A DNA stretch of 64,000 nt from Marisimplicoccus sp038147335 (GTDB lineage Bacteria > Bacteroidota > Bacteroidia > Flavobacteriales > Flavobacteriaceae), in NCBI GenBank assembly GCA_038147335.1, contig JAYQTK010000002.1, positions 124,001 through 188,000 on the forward strand, in the 5' to 3' direction. Under the pieces are notes generated by a model. It saw only the letters and a program-made list of their open reading frames with translations. It made no database searches and had not been told where the DNA came from. A program made the translations under genes and the position numbers. Of the stretch, positions 37,115 through 47,071 are shown one piece after another (positions within the stretch are counted from its first letter, which is position 1; the number at the start of each line of letters is the position of its first letter).

Positions 37115-38722
37115 GTGAGTAGACTTCTCATTTATTCATTACTCTCAGGTATTTTATTAGCATCTTCGTGGCCAATAAATGGATTTACTCCGTTAATATT
37201 TATAAGTCTAATCCCTTTACTTTACGTTGAAGATATAATTAGTAAGGATAGCTATCAAAAGAAAAATATTAGATTATTCTTTTACTCTTATTTTTCATTT
37301 CTAATTTGGAATCTTTTAACCACATGGTGGATTGTATACACAACTTTACCTGGTGCAATTTTTGCTAATGTTGTAAACTCATCATTTTATTCAATTATCT
37401 TCTTATTATACAGCAGAGTAAAGAGGAAGATTGACTTCAGAGCAGGATTTTTGTTCCTAATAACTTTTTGGATTTCTTTTGAAAAATTTCATTTAAACTG
37501 GGAATTTTCTTGGCCTTGGCTCAATTTAGGTAATGTATTCTCTGAAAGAATAAACTGGATTCAATGGTATGAATTCACAGGAAGTTTTGGAGGAAGTCTT
37601 TGGGTATTATGCTCTAATATTTTTCTTTTTAGTCTCATAAAAAGTTTTCACGAATTTGATGATAAAAGAAGATTCTATATAAGATTATTTGCAAGATCGG
37701 TTTTGATATTTGTTCCAATCTTAATTTCATTTATAGTTAAACCTTCTGTTAAATTAGGTGAAGAGTTCAAAGTCTTGCTAACTCAACCTCGAATAGACCC
37801 ATGGGCTGCAAAATATGGCAATTCATCAACAAATATTGATTATTTTGAAACATTTAAAGAGCTTACATTTAATGAATTAAAATCAGATCAATATGACTTT
37901 GTTATAGCACCTGAAACATACTTTTCCGAAGGTTATGGCGAGAATGTAGAATATTTTGAGTATACCAAACTTCATGATAGTCTCAGTAATTTTCTTAATG
38001 AATTTAAAAACACAAATCTTATCTCTGGTATTCAATTTTTTGAATTATATCAAAATGAAGAGGATAAGCCTTCAAAAACAGCAAATTTTGTTCGAGATAA
38101 CCTATGGGTAGATTACTATAATTCATCAATAAACTTTTCTGCAGATCAAGGATTTGAATACAATCATAAAACTAAATTAGTTGTTGGTAGTGAATATATG
38201 CCTCTTAAATCTTTTCTTGAGCCACTCCTTGGAAATGTAATGATTGATCTAGGTGGTACTACTGTTTCAAAAGGTGTTCAACATCCATCAGATAGAAAAT
38301 TATTTAAACATTCAAATAAAGATTTAAAAACTGTACCTATAGTTTGCTATGAAACTATTTATGGAGAGTATGTTGCTAACTATGTTGATTTGGGTGCAAA
38401 TTTTATTACTATAATAACTAATGATGCTTGGTGGTTTGATTCACCTGGGCACAGACATCTTGTAAGTTATGCTAGATTAAGAGCTATAGAAAATAGGAGA
38501 TATGTTGTTAGAAGTGCAAATTCTGGTGTTTCTACAATAATTAATGAGGTTGGGGAATATAAAGCTAAGTTACCATTTGATGATAAAGGCACATTATCAG
38601 GAAAAGCATACACAATTGATAAAAGAACTTTTTACAGTAAAAATGGGGATTACATTGCAAGGATTAGTATTCTAATTTCAATTTTACTTCTACTTATTTC
38701 ATTTTCTAAGCTAAAAAAATAA
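37115..38722 (+). CDS. lnt: Apolipoprotein N-acyltransferase
   Basis: Adds the third acyl chain to the lipid-modified Cys of lipoproteins in the inner membrane. 535 residues: about six N-terminal membrane helices (to residue 210), a periplasmic nitrilase-like domain (about 220-500) and a last helix. Catalytic residues fit: Glu267 in APETYFSEG, Lys352 in YNHKTKLV, Cys411 in VPIVCYETIYGEYV. The start is GTG (37115). The window itself encodes several lipoproteins it could act on. Confidence 0.93.
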   Translation: MSRLLIYSLLSGILLASSWPINGFTPLIFISLIPLLYVEDIISKDSYQKKNIRLFFYSYFSFLIWNLLTTWWIVYTTLPGAIFANVVNSSFYSIIFLLYSRVKRKIDFRAGFLFLITFWISFEKFHLNWEFSWPWLNLGNVFSERINWIQWYEFTGSFGGSLWVLCSNIFLFSLIKSFHEFDDKRRFYIRLFARSVLIFVPILISFIVKPSVKLGEEFKVLLTQPRIDPWAAKYGNSSTNIDYFETFKELTFNELKSDQYDFVIAPETYFSEGYGENVEYFEYTKLHDSLSNFLNEFKNTNLISGIQFFELYQNEEDKPSKTANFVRDNLWVDYYNSSINFSADQGFEYNHKTKLVVGSEYMPLKSFLEPLLGNVMIDLGGTTVSKGVQHPSDRKLFKHSNKDLKTVPIVCYETIYGEYVANYVDLGANFITIITNDAWWFDSPGHRHLVSYARLRAIENRRYVVRSANSGVSTIINEVGEYKAKLPFDDKGTLSGKAYTIDKRTFYSKNGDYIARISILISILLLLISFSKLKK

Positions 38723-38729
38723 TTTTTGC

Positions 38730-38759
38730 TTGGAATATTGAAGTTTTAATATATTTTTG
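38730..38759 (+). promoter_or_regulatory. Promoter of the DUF2795 gene
   Basis: TTG (38730-38732), a 19-base spacer and TATTTTTG (38752-38759), an exact TAnnTTTG, end 13 bases before the ATG: one of the best consensus promoters in the window. Confidence 0.65.
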
Positions 38760-38772
38760 AAAAAAAATTAAC

Positions 38773-38994
38773 ATGTATTGGACATTAGAACTAGCTTCCT
38801 ACTTAAGTGATGCTCCTTGGCCAGCCTCAAAGGATGAGCTTATTGACTTTTCAATTAGAACTGGTGCTCCTCTAGAAGTAGTAGAGAATCTTCAGTCCCT
38901 TGAGGATGAAGGTGATGTCTACGAATCCATAGAAGAAATTTGGCCAGACTATCCCACAGAAGAAGATTACCTCTGGAATGAAGATGAGTATTAA
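38773..38994 (+). CDS. DUF2795 family small acidic protein
   Basis: 73 residues, very acidic and aromatic. MYWTLELASYLSDAPWPASK, GAPLEVVENLQSLEDEGDVY and WPDYPTEEDYLWNEDEY are near-invariant in flavobacterial homologues, where it also precedes secA. DUF2795 members have an unknown, possibly nucleic-acid-related role; nothing in the sequence proves a function. It has its own strong promoter. Confidence 0.88.
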   Translation: MYWTLELASYLSDAPWPASKDELIDFSIRTGAPLEVVENLQSLEDEGDVYESIEEIWPDYPTEEDYLWNEDEY

Positions 38995-39026
38995 TCTTAT
39001 TTAATTATTATTGGTTATTTTTTTGA

Positions 39027-39034
39027 TAAATTTG
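39027..39034 (+). promoter_or_regulatory. -7 element of secA
   Basis: TAAATTTG, exact TAnnTTTG, ends 13 bases before the secA ATG. No TTG is at the preferred distance. Confidence 0.4.
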
Positions 39035-39047
39035 AAAAAAAATTGGC

Positions 39048-42000
39048 ATGTCCATTGTTAACTCACTTTTAAAGGTTTTTCTTGGTGACAAATCAGGTAA
39101 AGATCTTAAAAAGCTTACTCCGCTTGTTGATGAGATAAATAAACATTTCATTGGAATGTCATCTTTATCAAATGATGAGCTAAGAGGAAAAACTTATAAT
39201 TTCAAGAAGATTATATCTGATAAAACTTTTGAATTAGCTTCTTCACTAAAGAAATTAAATGAATCAATAACTAATGAATCCTCAAACATTGAAAAAGAAA
39301 AACTATTTAGTGAGGTAGAAATAGTTGAAAAAGATCTATCAGAAACAAAGGCTCAAATTCTTGATGAAATATTACCTGAAGCATTTGCTGTAGTTAAGGA
39401 AACCGCGAGGAGATTTTATGAGAATGAATCTGTAAAAGTTTCTGCTTCAGAATTTGATAAAGAGATAGGTTCGAAAAAATCATACGTTACTATAGATGGC
39501 GATAGTGCTATATGGAAGAATTCATGGGATGCTGCGGGTAAGAATGTATTATGGGATATGATTCATTATGATGTTCAGCTAATTGGCGGTATTGTTCTTC
39601 ATCAAGGTAAAATTGGTGAAATGCAAACAGGTGAGGGTAAAACACTTGTCTCTACTTTACCAATATATCTTAATGCTTTAACAGGGGATGGAGTTCATCT
39701 TGTAACCGTAAATGATTATCTAGCTAAAAGAGATAGTGCGTGGATGGGTCCAATATTTGAGTTTCATGGACTAAGAGTCGACTGTATAGATCATCATAAA
39801 CCTAATTCACCAGAAAGAAGGAGAGCATACAATGCAGATATTACATATGGAACAAATAATGAATTTGGATTTGATTATTTAAGAGATAACATGTCTCACT
39901 CTTTAGATGATATTGTTCAAAGAAAGCATAATTACGCTATTATTGATGAGGTAGACTCTGTATTAATTGACGATGCTAGAACTCCTTTAATAATTTCAGG
40001 TCCAACTAAAGATGGTGACAGACATGAATTTGATAACCTTAAGCCTAAAATTCAAAATCTTGTTTCTCTTCAAAAAACATATCTATCAACCACATTAGCA
40101 GAAGCAAAATCCTTAATTAATAATTCTGATAATGAAAAAGGTGGATTCTTTCTTTATAGAGTATTCAGAGGATTACCAAAGAATAAGCCTCTAATAAAAT
40201 TTTTGAGTGAGGAGGGTGTGAAGCAAATTCTTCAAAAAACAGAGAATTTTTACATGCAGGATAACAATAGAGAGATGCACCAGATTGATCAGGAACTTTA
40301 TTTTACAATAGATGAAAAAAATAACCAAATTGAATTAACTGAAAAGGGTATAGAAACATTATCAAAAGACCTTGATGATAAAGACTTTTTTATAATGCCA
40401 AACATAGCGTCTGATATTGCAGTTATTGAGAACAAAGGTCTTACACCTGAAGAAGAAGCTAAGGAAAAGAATGATCTTTTTAATGAATTTAACGTCAAAA
40501 GTGAAAGAATTCATACTATAAACCAGCTACTAAAGGCATTTACTCTTTTTGAAAAGGATGTTGAATATGTTGTAGTTGAGAATAAGGTTATGATCGTTGA
40601 TGAACAGACGGGAAGGATTATGGATGGTAGAAGATATTCTGATGGGCTTCACCAAGCAATAGAAGCTAAGGAAAATGTGAAGATTGAGGCAGCAACTCAA
40701 ACTTTTGCTACCATTACTTTACAAAATTATTTTAGACTATACTCTAAATTATCTGGTATGACTGGTACAGCTGTTACCGAGGCAGGTGAATTTTGGGAAA
40801 TTTATAAGCTTGATGTAACGGAGATTCCAACAAATAGACCAATAGCAAGAAAAGATCAGGATGACTTGATATACAAATCTAAGAGAGAAAAATATAACGC
40901 TATTATAGATGAAGTAATTAATCTTAGGAATCAAAAAAGACCTGTACTAATAGGTACTACTTCAGTAGAAATTTCTGAGTTACTAAGTAAGATGTTAAAC
41001 AGATCAAACATAAATCACAATGTTCTAAATGCTAAACTTCATAAAAAAGAAGCTGATATAGTTGCTGAAGCAGGAAATCCTGGAGTAGTAACTATAGCAA
41101 CTAATATGGCTGGTAGAGGTACTGATATTAAGTTAAGTAAAGAGGTTATTGATGCTGGTGGTCTTGCGATTATTGGTACAGAAAGACATGACTCCAGAAG
41201 AGTTGACAGACAGCTTAGAGGAAGGTCTGGAAGACAAGGTGATCCTGGAAGTTCACAATTTTATGTTTCTTTCGAAGATAATTTAATGAGACTTTTTGGA
41301 CAGGATAGAGTTGCAAATATAATGGATAGAATGGGTCTAAAAGATGGTGAAAATATTCAACACCCAATGGTTACAAAATCTATAGAAAGAGCTCAGAAGA
41401 AGGTTGAAGAAAATAATTTTGGTATAAGGAAAAGATTACTAGAATATGATGACGTAATGAATTCTCAGAGAAATATAATTTATACTCTTAGAAAAAATGC
41501 TTTGAGAGGTGATAAACTTCAAATTGATATTTCTAATATCATGTTTGACACAATTGAGGAGATAGTTAGGGCTAACAAAGCAACAAATAACTATAAGAAT
41601 TATGAATTTGAGTTAATTACTACTTTTTCAATGACATCACCTATTGATGAAAATGAATTTTTAGAATCAGATGAAGATATAATTATAAATAATCTTTTTG
41701 ATGAGTTGAAAATATTCTATGCGAATAAAAAAGAGCTAAATAGAGTAATAGCTCTGCCTGTTATTAAAAATGTATACGAAAATAAAAGCAACTCATTTAA
41801 AAGAATTGTAGTTCCATTTACCGATGGAAAGAAAGTAATAAATATTGTTACCGATTTAGAGAAATCATATGAAAGTAACGGTGAGAATTTAATTGAGGAC
41901 TTTGAGAAAAGTATATCACTAGCAATAATTGATGAAAAATGGAAAAATCATCTCAGAAAAATGGATGAATTAAAACAGTCAGTCCAACTAGCAGTTCACG

Positions 42001-42407
42001 AGCAAAAAGATCCTCTTTTAATATATAAATTTGAAGCATATGAACTTTTTAAATCAATGATTCATGTTCTAAATAAAGAATTACTTTCTTTCTTATTTAA
42101 ATCAAATCTTCCAAATAATCAAGGAAATATAAAAGATGCTGGATCAAATGTGAATACTAATAATGATTACAAGACATCTAAAGAAGAAAGCTTAAATAGT
42201 GATCAATTAGCTGAAAGAGCAAGAAGTATTGGCGCAAGTGCAAGTCAAAACTCTCAAAAGATTGAAACAATAACAAGGGAACTTCCAAAGATTGGCAGAA
42301 ACGAAAAAGTTGAAATACGAAACACTTCAACAGGAGAGACAAAAACACTAAAGTTTAAGCAAGCTGAAAAACTTCTACAGAACGGTGAATGGGAGATTAA
42401 ACAATAA
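39048..42407 (+). CDS. secA: Preprotein translocase ATPase SecA (long Bacteroidota form)
   Basis: Motor of Sec export. 1,119 residues, about 200 more than E. coli SecA, the Bacteroidota length. Walker A MQTGEGKTLVSTLP near 196-209; Walker B region IIDEVDSVLIDDARTPLIISG near 299-319; an insertion at about 330-420; second motor domain TNMAGRGTDIKL near 684 and GRSGRQGDPGSSQFYVS near 725; helical scaffold IDEKWKNHLRKMDELKQSV near 964. The C-terminal zinc-binding Cys motif is absent; the tail ends KFKQAEKLLQNGEWEIKQ, as in relatives. Confidence 0.96.
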   Translation: MSIVNSLLKVFLGDKSGKDLKKLTPLVDEINKHFIGMSSLSNDELRGKTYNFKKIISDKTFELASSLKKLNESITNESSNIEKEKLFSEVEIVEKDLSETKAQILDEILPEAFAVVKETARRFYENESVKVSASEFDKEIGSKKSYVTIDGDSAIWKNSWDAAGKNVLWDMIHYDVQLIGGIVLHQGKIGEMQTGEGKTLVSTLPIYLNALTGDGVHLVTVNDYLAKRDSAWMGPIFEFHGLRVDCIDHHKPNSPERRRAYNADITYGTNNEFGFDYLRDNMSHSLDDIVQRKHNYAIIDEVDSVLIDDARTPLIISGPTKDGDRHEFDNLKPKIQNLVSLQKTYLSTTLAEAKSLINNSDNEKGGFFLYRVFRGLPKNKPLIKFLSEEGVKQILQKTENFYMQDNNREMHQIDQELYFTIDEKNNQIELTEKGIETLSKDLDDKDFFIMPNIASDIAVIENKGLTPEEEAKEKNDLFNEFNVKSERIHTINQLLKAFTLFEKDVEYVVVENKVMIVDEQTGRIMDGRRYSDGLHQAIEAKENVKIEAATQTFATITLQNYFRLYSKLSGMTGTAVTEAGEFWEIYKLDVTEIPTNRPIARKDQDDLIYKSKREKYNAIIDEVINLRNQKRPVLIGTTSVEISELLSKMLNRSNINHNVLNAKLHKKEADIVAEAGNPGVVTIATNMAGRGTDIKLSKEVIDAGGLAIIGTERHDSRRVDRQLRGRSGRQGDPGSSQFYVSFEDNLMRLFGQDRVANIMDRMGLKDGENIQHPMVTKSIERAQKKVEENNFGIRKRLLEYDDVMNSQRNIIYTLRKNALRGDKLQIDISNIMFDTIEEIVRANKATNNYKNYEFELITTFSMTSPIDENEFLESDEDIIINNLFDELKIFYANKKELNRVIALPVIKNVYENKSNSFKRIVVPFTDGKKVINIVTDLEKSYESNGENLIEDFEKSISLAIIDEKWKNHLRKMDELKQSVQLAVHEQKDPLLIYKFEAYELFKSMIHVLNKELLSFLFKSNLPNNQGNIKDAGSNVNTNNDYKTSKEESLNSDQLAERARSIGASASQNSQKIETITRELPKIGRNEKVEIRNTSTGETKTLKFKQAEKLLQNGEWEIKQ

Positions 42408-42483
42408 TCTCAATATATAATTTCTAATCATTTTAGCATTTAGTATGAATATCTCATTTTTATCATACTTTTTTTATCATTTT

Positions 42484-42507
42484 AATAATTATTAATTAGT
42501 AATTATT
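42484..42507. promoter_or_regulatory. Inverted repeat upstream of gltB
   Basis: AATAATTA (42484-42491) and TAATTATT (42500-42507) are perfect complements eight bases apart in the 158-base secA-gltB gap, about 40 bases before the -7 element. A regulator site for nitrogen control is a guess. Confidence 0.25.
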
Positions 42508-42547
42508 GGTTTTACTAACATAGATTTCATAAAAAACTTCATAATTA

Positions 42548-42555
42548 TACATTTG
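42548..42555 (+). promoter_or_regulatory. -7 element of gltB-gltD
   Basis: TACATTTG, exact TAnnTTTG, ends ten bases before the gltB ATG. Confidence 0.45.
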
Positions 42556-42565
42556 TAAGTTCGAT

Positions 42566-45500
42566 ATGAAGTTAAAAGACCAAGGACTCTACTTATCTGA
42601 ATTTGAGCATGACAATTGCGGTGCAGGTTTTATTTGTAGCTTAAACGGTGAAAGGACAAATACTATTATTAGTAAAGCATTAAATATACTGACATGTCTT
42701 GAACACAGAGGTGCTGTTAGTTCAGATGGAAGAACAGGAGACGGTGCTGGAATTTTAATTGAAATACCTCATGATTTTTTTAAAAAACAATGTGATTTCA
42801 ACTTACCAAAAGCAAACGAATATGCAGTTGGCATGGTATTTCTTCCTAATAAAATCAATCAATCAAATTATTGTATTAAAATATTTGAAGATGAAATCAA
42901 AAAACAAGAGTTAGAAATTATTGGGTGGAGAGATGTTCCAGTAAACTCTAAAGTTGTTGGTTCTATTGCTAGTAAGACTCAGCCAACAATCAAACAAGTT
43001 TTTATTAAACCAAAAGATTCTAAATTGAATGAAAAGCAGTTTAATTTAAAGCTTTTTGTAGCTAGAAAAATTAGTGAAAACATTATTTATAACTCTGAGC
43101 TGTCTCAAAGTGAATTTTTCTACTTTTCAAGTCTAAGTTTAAGAACTATTATATACAAAGGTCTACTAATCCCAGAGGATATCGAGAGATTCTACACCGA
43201 TTTAACTAACAAAGATTTAGTTACTAAACTTGCACTTGTTCATCAAAGATTTTCAACAAACACATTCCCAACATGGGATCTTGCTCAACCATTCAGATAT
43301 ATGTGTCACAATGGTGAGATAAATACATTTAAAGGTAACATAAGTAGAATGAAGTCTAGGGAAGAGCTTTTTGAGTCTTCTGAAATCTCTGATGGTGATA
43401 TGAAAAAGATATTACCAATAATTGTTCCAAAAAAATCTGACTCAGCGTCTATGGATATGGTTGTTGAATTGTTATTAATGACAGGCAGATCACTTCCTGA
43501 AGTAATGATGATGCTTGTCCCTGAAGCCTGGGAAAAGCATAATTCTATGAGTAAAAGCAAAAGGGCTTTCTACAACTATAATAGTTGTATTATGGAGCCT
43601 TGGGATGGACCAGCTTCTATACCATTTACAGATGGTAAATTCATTGGAGCTCTTCTTGATAGAAATGGTCTTAGACCATCAAGATATACTGTGACAAAAG
43701 ACGGGTATGTAATTATGTCATCAGAAACAGGTGTAGTTGACATAAAACCAGATAATGTTTTATCTCATGGAAGATTGGAGCCTGGTAAGATTTTTCTAGT
43801 TGATATGGAAGAAGGCAGGATAGTAAATGATGATGAAATTAAAGAGGATATTGTGTCTAAGAGACCCTACGAGGACTGGATAAATAAAAATATTCTTCAA
43901 TTATCAGATGTACCTTATACAGGAAATAGAACTCCAGATGAGAAACTAAGTATAGAGACAAGATTGAAAATATTTGGCTATACAAAGGAAGATTTTAGAA
44001 AAATAATAATTCCAATGTGTCAAACTGGTAAAGAGGCTATAGGATCTATGGGAACAGATACTCCTCTGGCAGTTCTCTCTAAAAAACCTCAACTTATTTA
44101 CAACTACTTCAAACAGCTATTTGCTCAAGTTACAAACCCACCATTAGATGGTATAAGAGAGGAAATTATTACAGATACAAGCCTTTCACTTGGAAGAAAT
44201 CATAATTTGTTTGAAATAGTTGAAGAGCATTCGGTAAATCTAACTATTAAAAATCCTATCATTTCCAATGAGGATCTTGATAAGATTAAATATATAAATC
44301 ATAAAAATTTCAAAGCAAGTTCAATTAAATGTTTATATGAATTCAAGAAAGGTCACAATGGAATTGAAGAAGCTTTAGACAAAATTGTTTTGGAAATTGA
44401 AAAGTGCATTGATAAGGGAAGTAATATAATAATTTTAAGTGATAGACTTGTTTCCAAAAAAATGGCTCCTATTCCTATTCTTCTCGCCTGCTCTTATGTC
44501 CACCAGACAATGATTAAGAAAAAGAAAAGATCTAAATTTGGTATAATAGTTGAATCAGCTGAGCCTAGAGAGCCTCACCATTTCTCAATGCTTTTTGGAT
44601 ATGGTGCAAGTGCAATAAACCCCTATTTAGTTAATGAGGTGATTGAATATCACTATAATTCTGGACATTTGAATAATGTTTCAATAGATTCTGCTATCTC
44701 TAATTTTAATGATGCAATCGCAAAAGGGATTCTAAAAATTATGAATAAAATTGGTATTTCAACACTTAATTCATACAGGGGGTCTCAGATTTTTGAAGCA
44801 CTTGGACTTAAGACAAATTTTATCAATAAATATTTTCAAAATACCCCTTCAAGAATTGAAGGAGTTGGTCTATATGTTATTGAAAAGGAAATCAGTGAAA
44901 GAATAAATTATGCATTTAAATCTGAATCTGACTTCTCGTCAATAGAAACTGGTGGTGATTATAGATGGAGAAGAGATGGAGAGAGTCATATGTTTAATCC
45001 ATCGACAATTTCTAAACTTCAGAATTCGGTAAGAACAGAAAGTTACTCCTCTTACAAAGAATATTCCGATATAGTAAATAAACAAGAAGAGCAATTAATG
45101 ACTATAAGAGGTCTTCTGAAGTTTGTAGATTTTAATCCAATTCCAATTGAAGAAGTGGAACCGTGGACTGAGATTGTCAAAAGATTCAAAACAGGTGCTA
45201 TGTCATATGGGTCTATTAGTAAAGAAGCGCATGAGAATCTTGCTATAGCAATGAATAGAATTGGAGGAAAAAGTAATTCTGGTGAAGGAGGTGAAGACTC
45301 TAGTAGATTTAATAAGGATAAAAATGGTGACTTAAGGAATAGTTCAATTAAACAAGTTGCTTCTGGTAGATTTGGGGTTAGCTCATACTATTTATCTAAC
45401 GCTGATGAAATACAAATAAAAATGGCACAAGGAGCTAAACCTGGAGAGGGTGGACAACTTCCAGGACCTAAAGTAAACCCATTAATTGCTAAAGTGAGAA

Positions 45501-47071
45501 ATTCTACTCCATATGTAGGACTTATCTCACCACCACCACACCATGATATTTACTCAATTGAAGATTTAGCTCAACTAATTTTTGATTTGAAAAATGCTAA
45601 TAGAAATGCTCGAATTAATGTTAAGCTTGTCTCTGAAGTTGGAGTTGGTACAATTGCTGCTGGAGTAGCAAAAGCCAAAGCTGATGTTATTTTAATTTCT
45701 GGTTACGATGGAGGAACTGGAGCTTCTCCTTTAACTTCATTAAGACATGCCGGTTTACCATGGGAACTTGGAGTTGCAGAAGCACAACAAACCTTAGTTT
45801 TAAATAATTTAAGAAGCAGAGTTGTTTTAGAGTGTGACGGACAATTAAAAACTGGTCGTGATGTGGCAATTGCATGTTTATTGGGAGCTGAAGAGTTTGG
45901 TTTTTCAACTGCACCTCTTGTTGCATCTGGATGTATAATGATGAGAGCATGTCATTTAAATACTTGTCCAGTTGGTATAGCAACTCAGGATCCTGAGCTA
46001 AGAAAAAACTTCAAAGGCAAACCTGAGCATGTCATTAATTTCATGTATTTCGTTGCTCAGGAATTAAGAGAAATAATGGCTAATCTTGGTTTTAGAAGTA
46101 TTGATGAGATGATTGGTCAGACACAAAAACTTAAAGCTAAAACTGGAATTGATGATTTTAAAGTCAAAGGTATTAATTTGGACAAATTACTTTATAAACC
46201 TCTATCTGGAGATGACGATAAGCTAAGAAATACATCAAAACAAAACCACAACTTAGACAGTGTTTTAGACTTTAAAATATTAAAAGTTGCAAAATTGTCT
46301 GTTAATAACAAGGTGAAATCTTCATTTGAATTCAATATTAAGAATACCGATAGAGCTGTTGGAGCACTATTAAGTAATGAGATTTCAAAGATTCATGGTG
46401 AGAAAGGGCTTTCAAAAAATACTTTAAACATAACTTTTAATGGTTCGGCTGGTCAAAGTTTTGGTGCTTTTTCTGTTAGAGGATTAAATATGACAGTCTA
46501 TGGAAACACAAATGACTATTTTGGTAAAAGTTTATCTGGCGCAACACTTGCTGTTAGAGTTCCAAAAGAGTCAAGTATTGTTTCAAATGAAAACATTATA
46601 ATTGGAAATGTTGCTCTTTATGGTGCCATAAGTGGTGAGGCCTATATTAATGGTATTGCAGGTGAACGTTTTTGTGTAAGAAATTCTGGAGCAAAGGCGG
46701 TGGTTGAAGGTGTAGGTGATCATGGATGTGAATATATGACCGGTGGAACTGTTTTAATTCTAGGTAAGATTGGTAGAAACTTTGGAGCTGGTATGAGTGG
46801 TGGTATTGCTTATATTTATAAAGATGATAAAAGGTCCAACAAGAATTTTAACATGGAAATGATTGATCTTGAAGCACCCAATATCCAAGATGAAGATATA
46901 ATTTATGAAATGCTAGAAAATCACTTTTCTAACACAAATAGTGAAGTAGCAGAAAAAATATTATCAAATTGGAAGAATGAAAAGAAGAATTTTATAAAAG
47001 TAATGCCTAAAGAATATAAAATAGCTCTAGAAAGGATAGCAAAAGAAAAAATAGATCAGTTAATTCAATAA
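42566..47071 (+). CDS. gltB: Glutamate synthase, large subunit
   Basis: Moves the glutamine amide to 2-oxoglutarate, giving two glutamates. 1,501 residues, family length. N-terminal glutaminase domain with the nucleophile Cys18 (EHDNCGAGF), exposed after removal of the leading residues; LALVHQRFSTNTFPTWDLAQP near 222; FMN synthase domain with KPGEGGQLPGPKV near 970 and GYDGGTGASPLTSLRHAG near 1048; 3Fe-4S Cys in CIMMRACHLNTCPVG near 1123; C-terminal beta-helix (GERFCVRNSGAKAVVEGVGD). Its stop overlaps the gltD ATG by one base. Confidence 0.97.
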   Translation: MKLKDQGLYLSEFEHDNCGAGFICSLNGERTNTIISKALNILTCLEHRGAVSSDGRTGDGAGILIEIPHDFFKKQCDFNLPKANEYAVGMVFLPNKINQSNYCIKIFEDEIKKQELEIIGWRDVPVNSKVVGSIASKTQPTIKQVFIKPKDSKLNEKQFNLKLFVARKISENIIYNSELSQSEFFYFSSLSLRTIIYKGLLIPEDIERFYTDLTNKDLVTKLALVHQRFSTNTFPTWDLAQPFRYMCHNGEINTFKGNISRMKSREELFESSEISDGDMKKILPIIVPKKSDSASMDMVVELLLMTGRSLPEVMMMLVPEAWEKHNSMSKSKRAFYNYNSCIMEPWDGPASIPFTDGKFIGALLDRNGLRPSRYTVTKDGYVIMSSETGVVDIKPDNVLSHGRLEPGKIFLVDMEEGRIVNDDEIKEDIVSKRPYEDWINKNILQLSDVPYTGNRTPDEKLSIETRLKIFGYTKEDFRKIIIPMCQTGKEAIGSMGTDTPLAVLSKKPQLIYNYFKQLFAQVTNPPLDGIREEIITDTSLSLGRNHNLFEIVEEHSVNLTIKNPIISNEDLDKIKYINHKNFKASSIKCLYEFKKGHNGIEEALDKIVLEIEKCIDKGSNIIILSDRLVSKKMAPIPILLACSYVHQTMIKKKKRSKFGIIVESAEPREPHHFSMLFGYGASAINPYLVNEVIEYHYNSGHLNNVSIDSAISNFNDAIAKGILKIMNKIGISTLNSYRGSQIFEALGLKTNFINKYFQNTPSRIEGVGLYVIEKEISERINYAFKSESDFSSIETGGDYRWRRDGESHMFNPSTISKLQNSVRTESYSSYKEYSDIVNKQEEQLMTIRGLLKFVDFNPIPIEEVEPWTEIVKRFKTGAMSYGSISKEAHENLAIAMNRIGGKSNSGEGGEDSSRFNKDKNGDLRNSSIKQVASGRFGVSSYYLSNADEIQIKMAQGAKPGEGGQLPGPKVNPLIAKVRNSTPYVGLISPPPHHDIYSIEDLAQLIFDLKNANRNARINVKLVSEVGVGTIAAGVAKAKADVILISGYDGGTGASPLTSLRHAGLPWELGVAEAQQTLVLNNLRSRVVLECDGQLKTGRDVAIACLLGAEEFGFSTAPLVASGCIMMRACHLNTCPVGIATQDPELRKNFKGKPEHVINFMYFVAQELREIMANLGFRSIDEMIGQTQKLKAKTGIDDFKVKGINLDKLLYKPLSGDDDKLRNTSKQNHNLDSVLDFKILKVAKLSVNNKVKSSFEFNIKNTDRAVGALLSNEISKIHGEKGLSKNTLNITFNGSAGQSFGAFSVRGLNMTVYGNTNDYFGKSLSGATLAVRVPKESSIVSNENIIIGNVALYGAISGEAYINGIAGERFCVRNSGAKAVVEGVGDHGCEYMTGGTVLILGKIGRNFGAGMSGGIAYIYKDDKRSNKNFNMEMIDLEAPNIQDEDIIYEMLENHFSNTNSEVAEKILSNWKNEKKNFIKVMPKEYKIALERIAKEKIDQLIQ

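Noticed and set aside
45687..45983. Minus-strand frame within gltB
   Set aside because: Antisense shadow of the conserved FMN domain; composition is low-complexity and no start signal is present.
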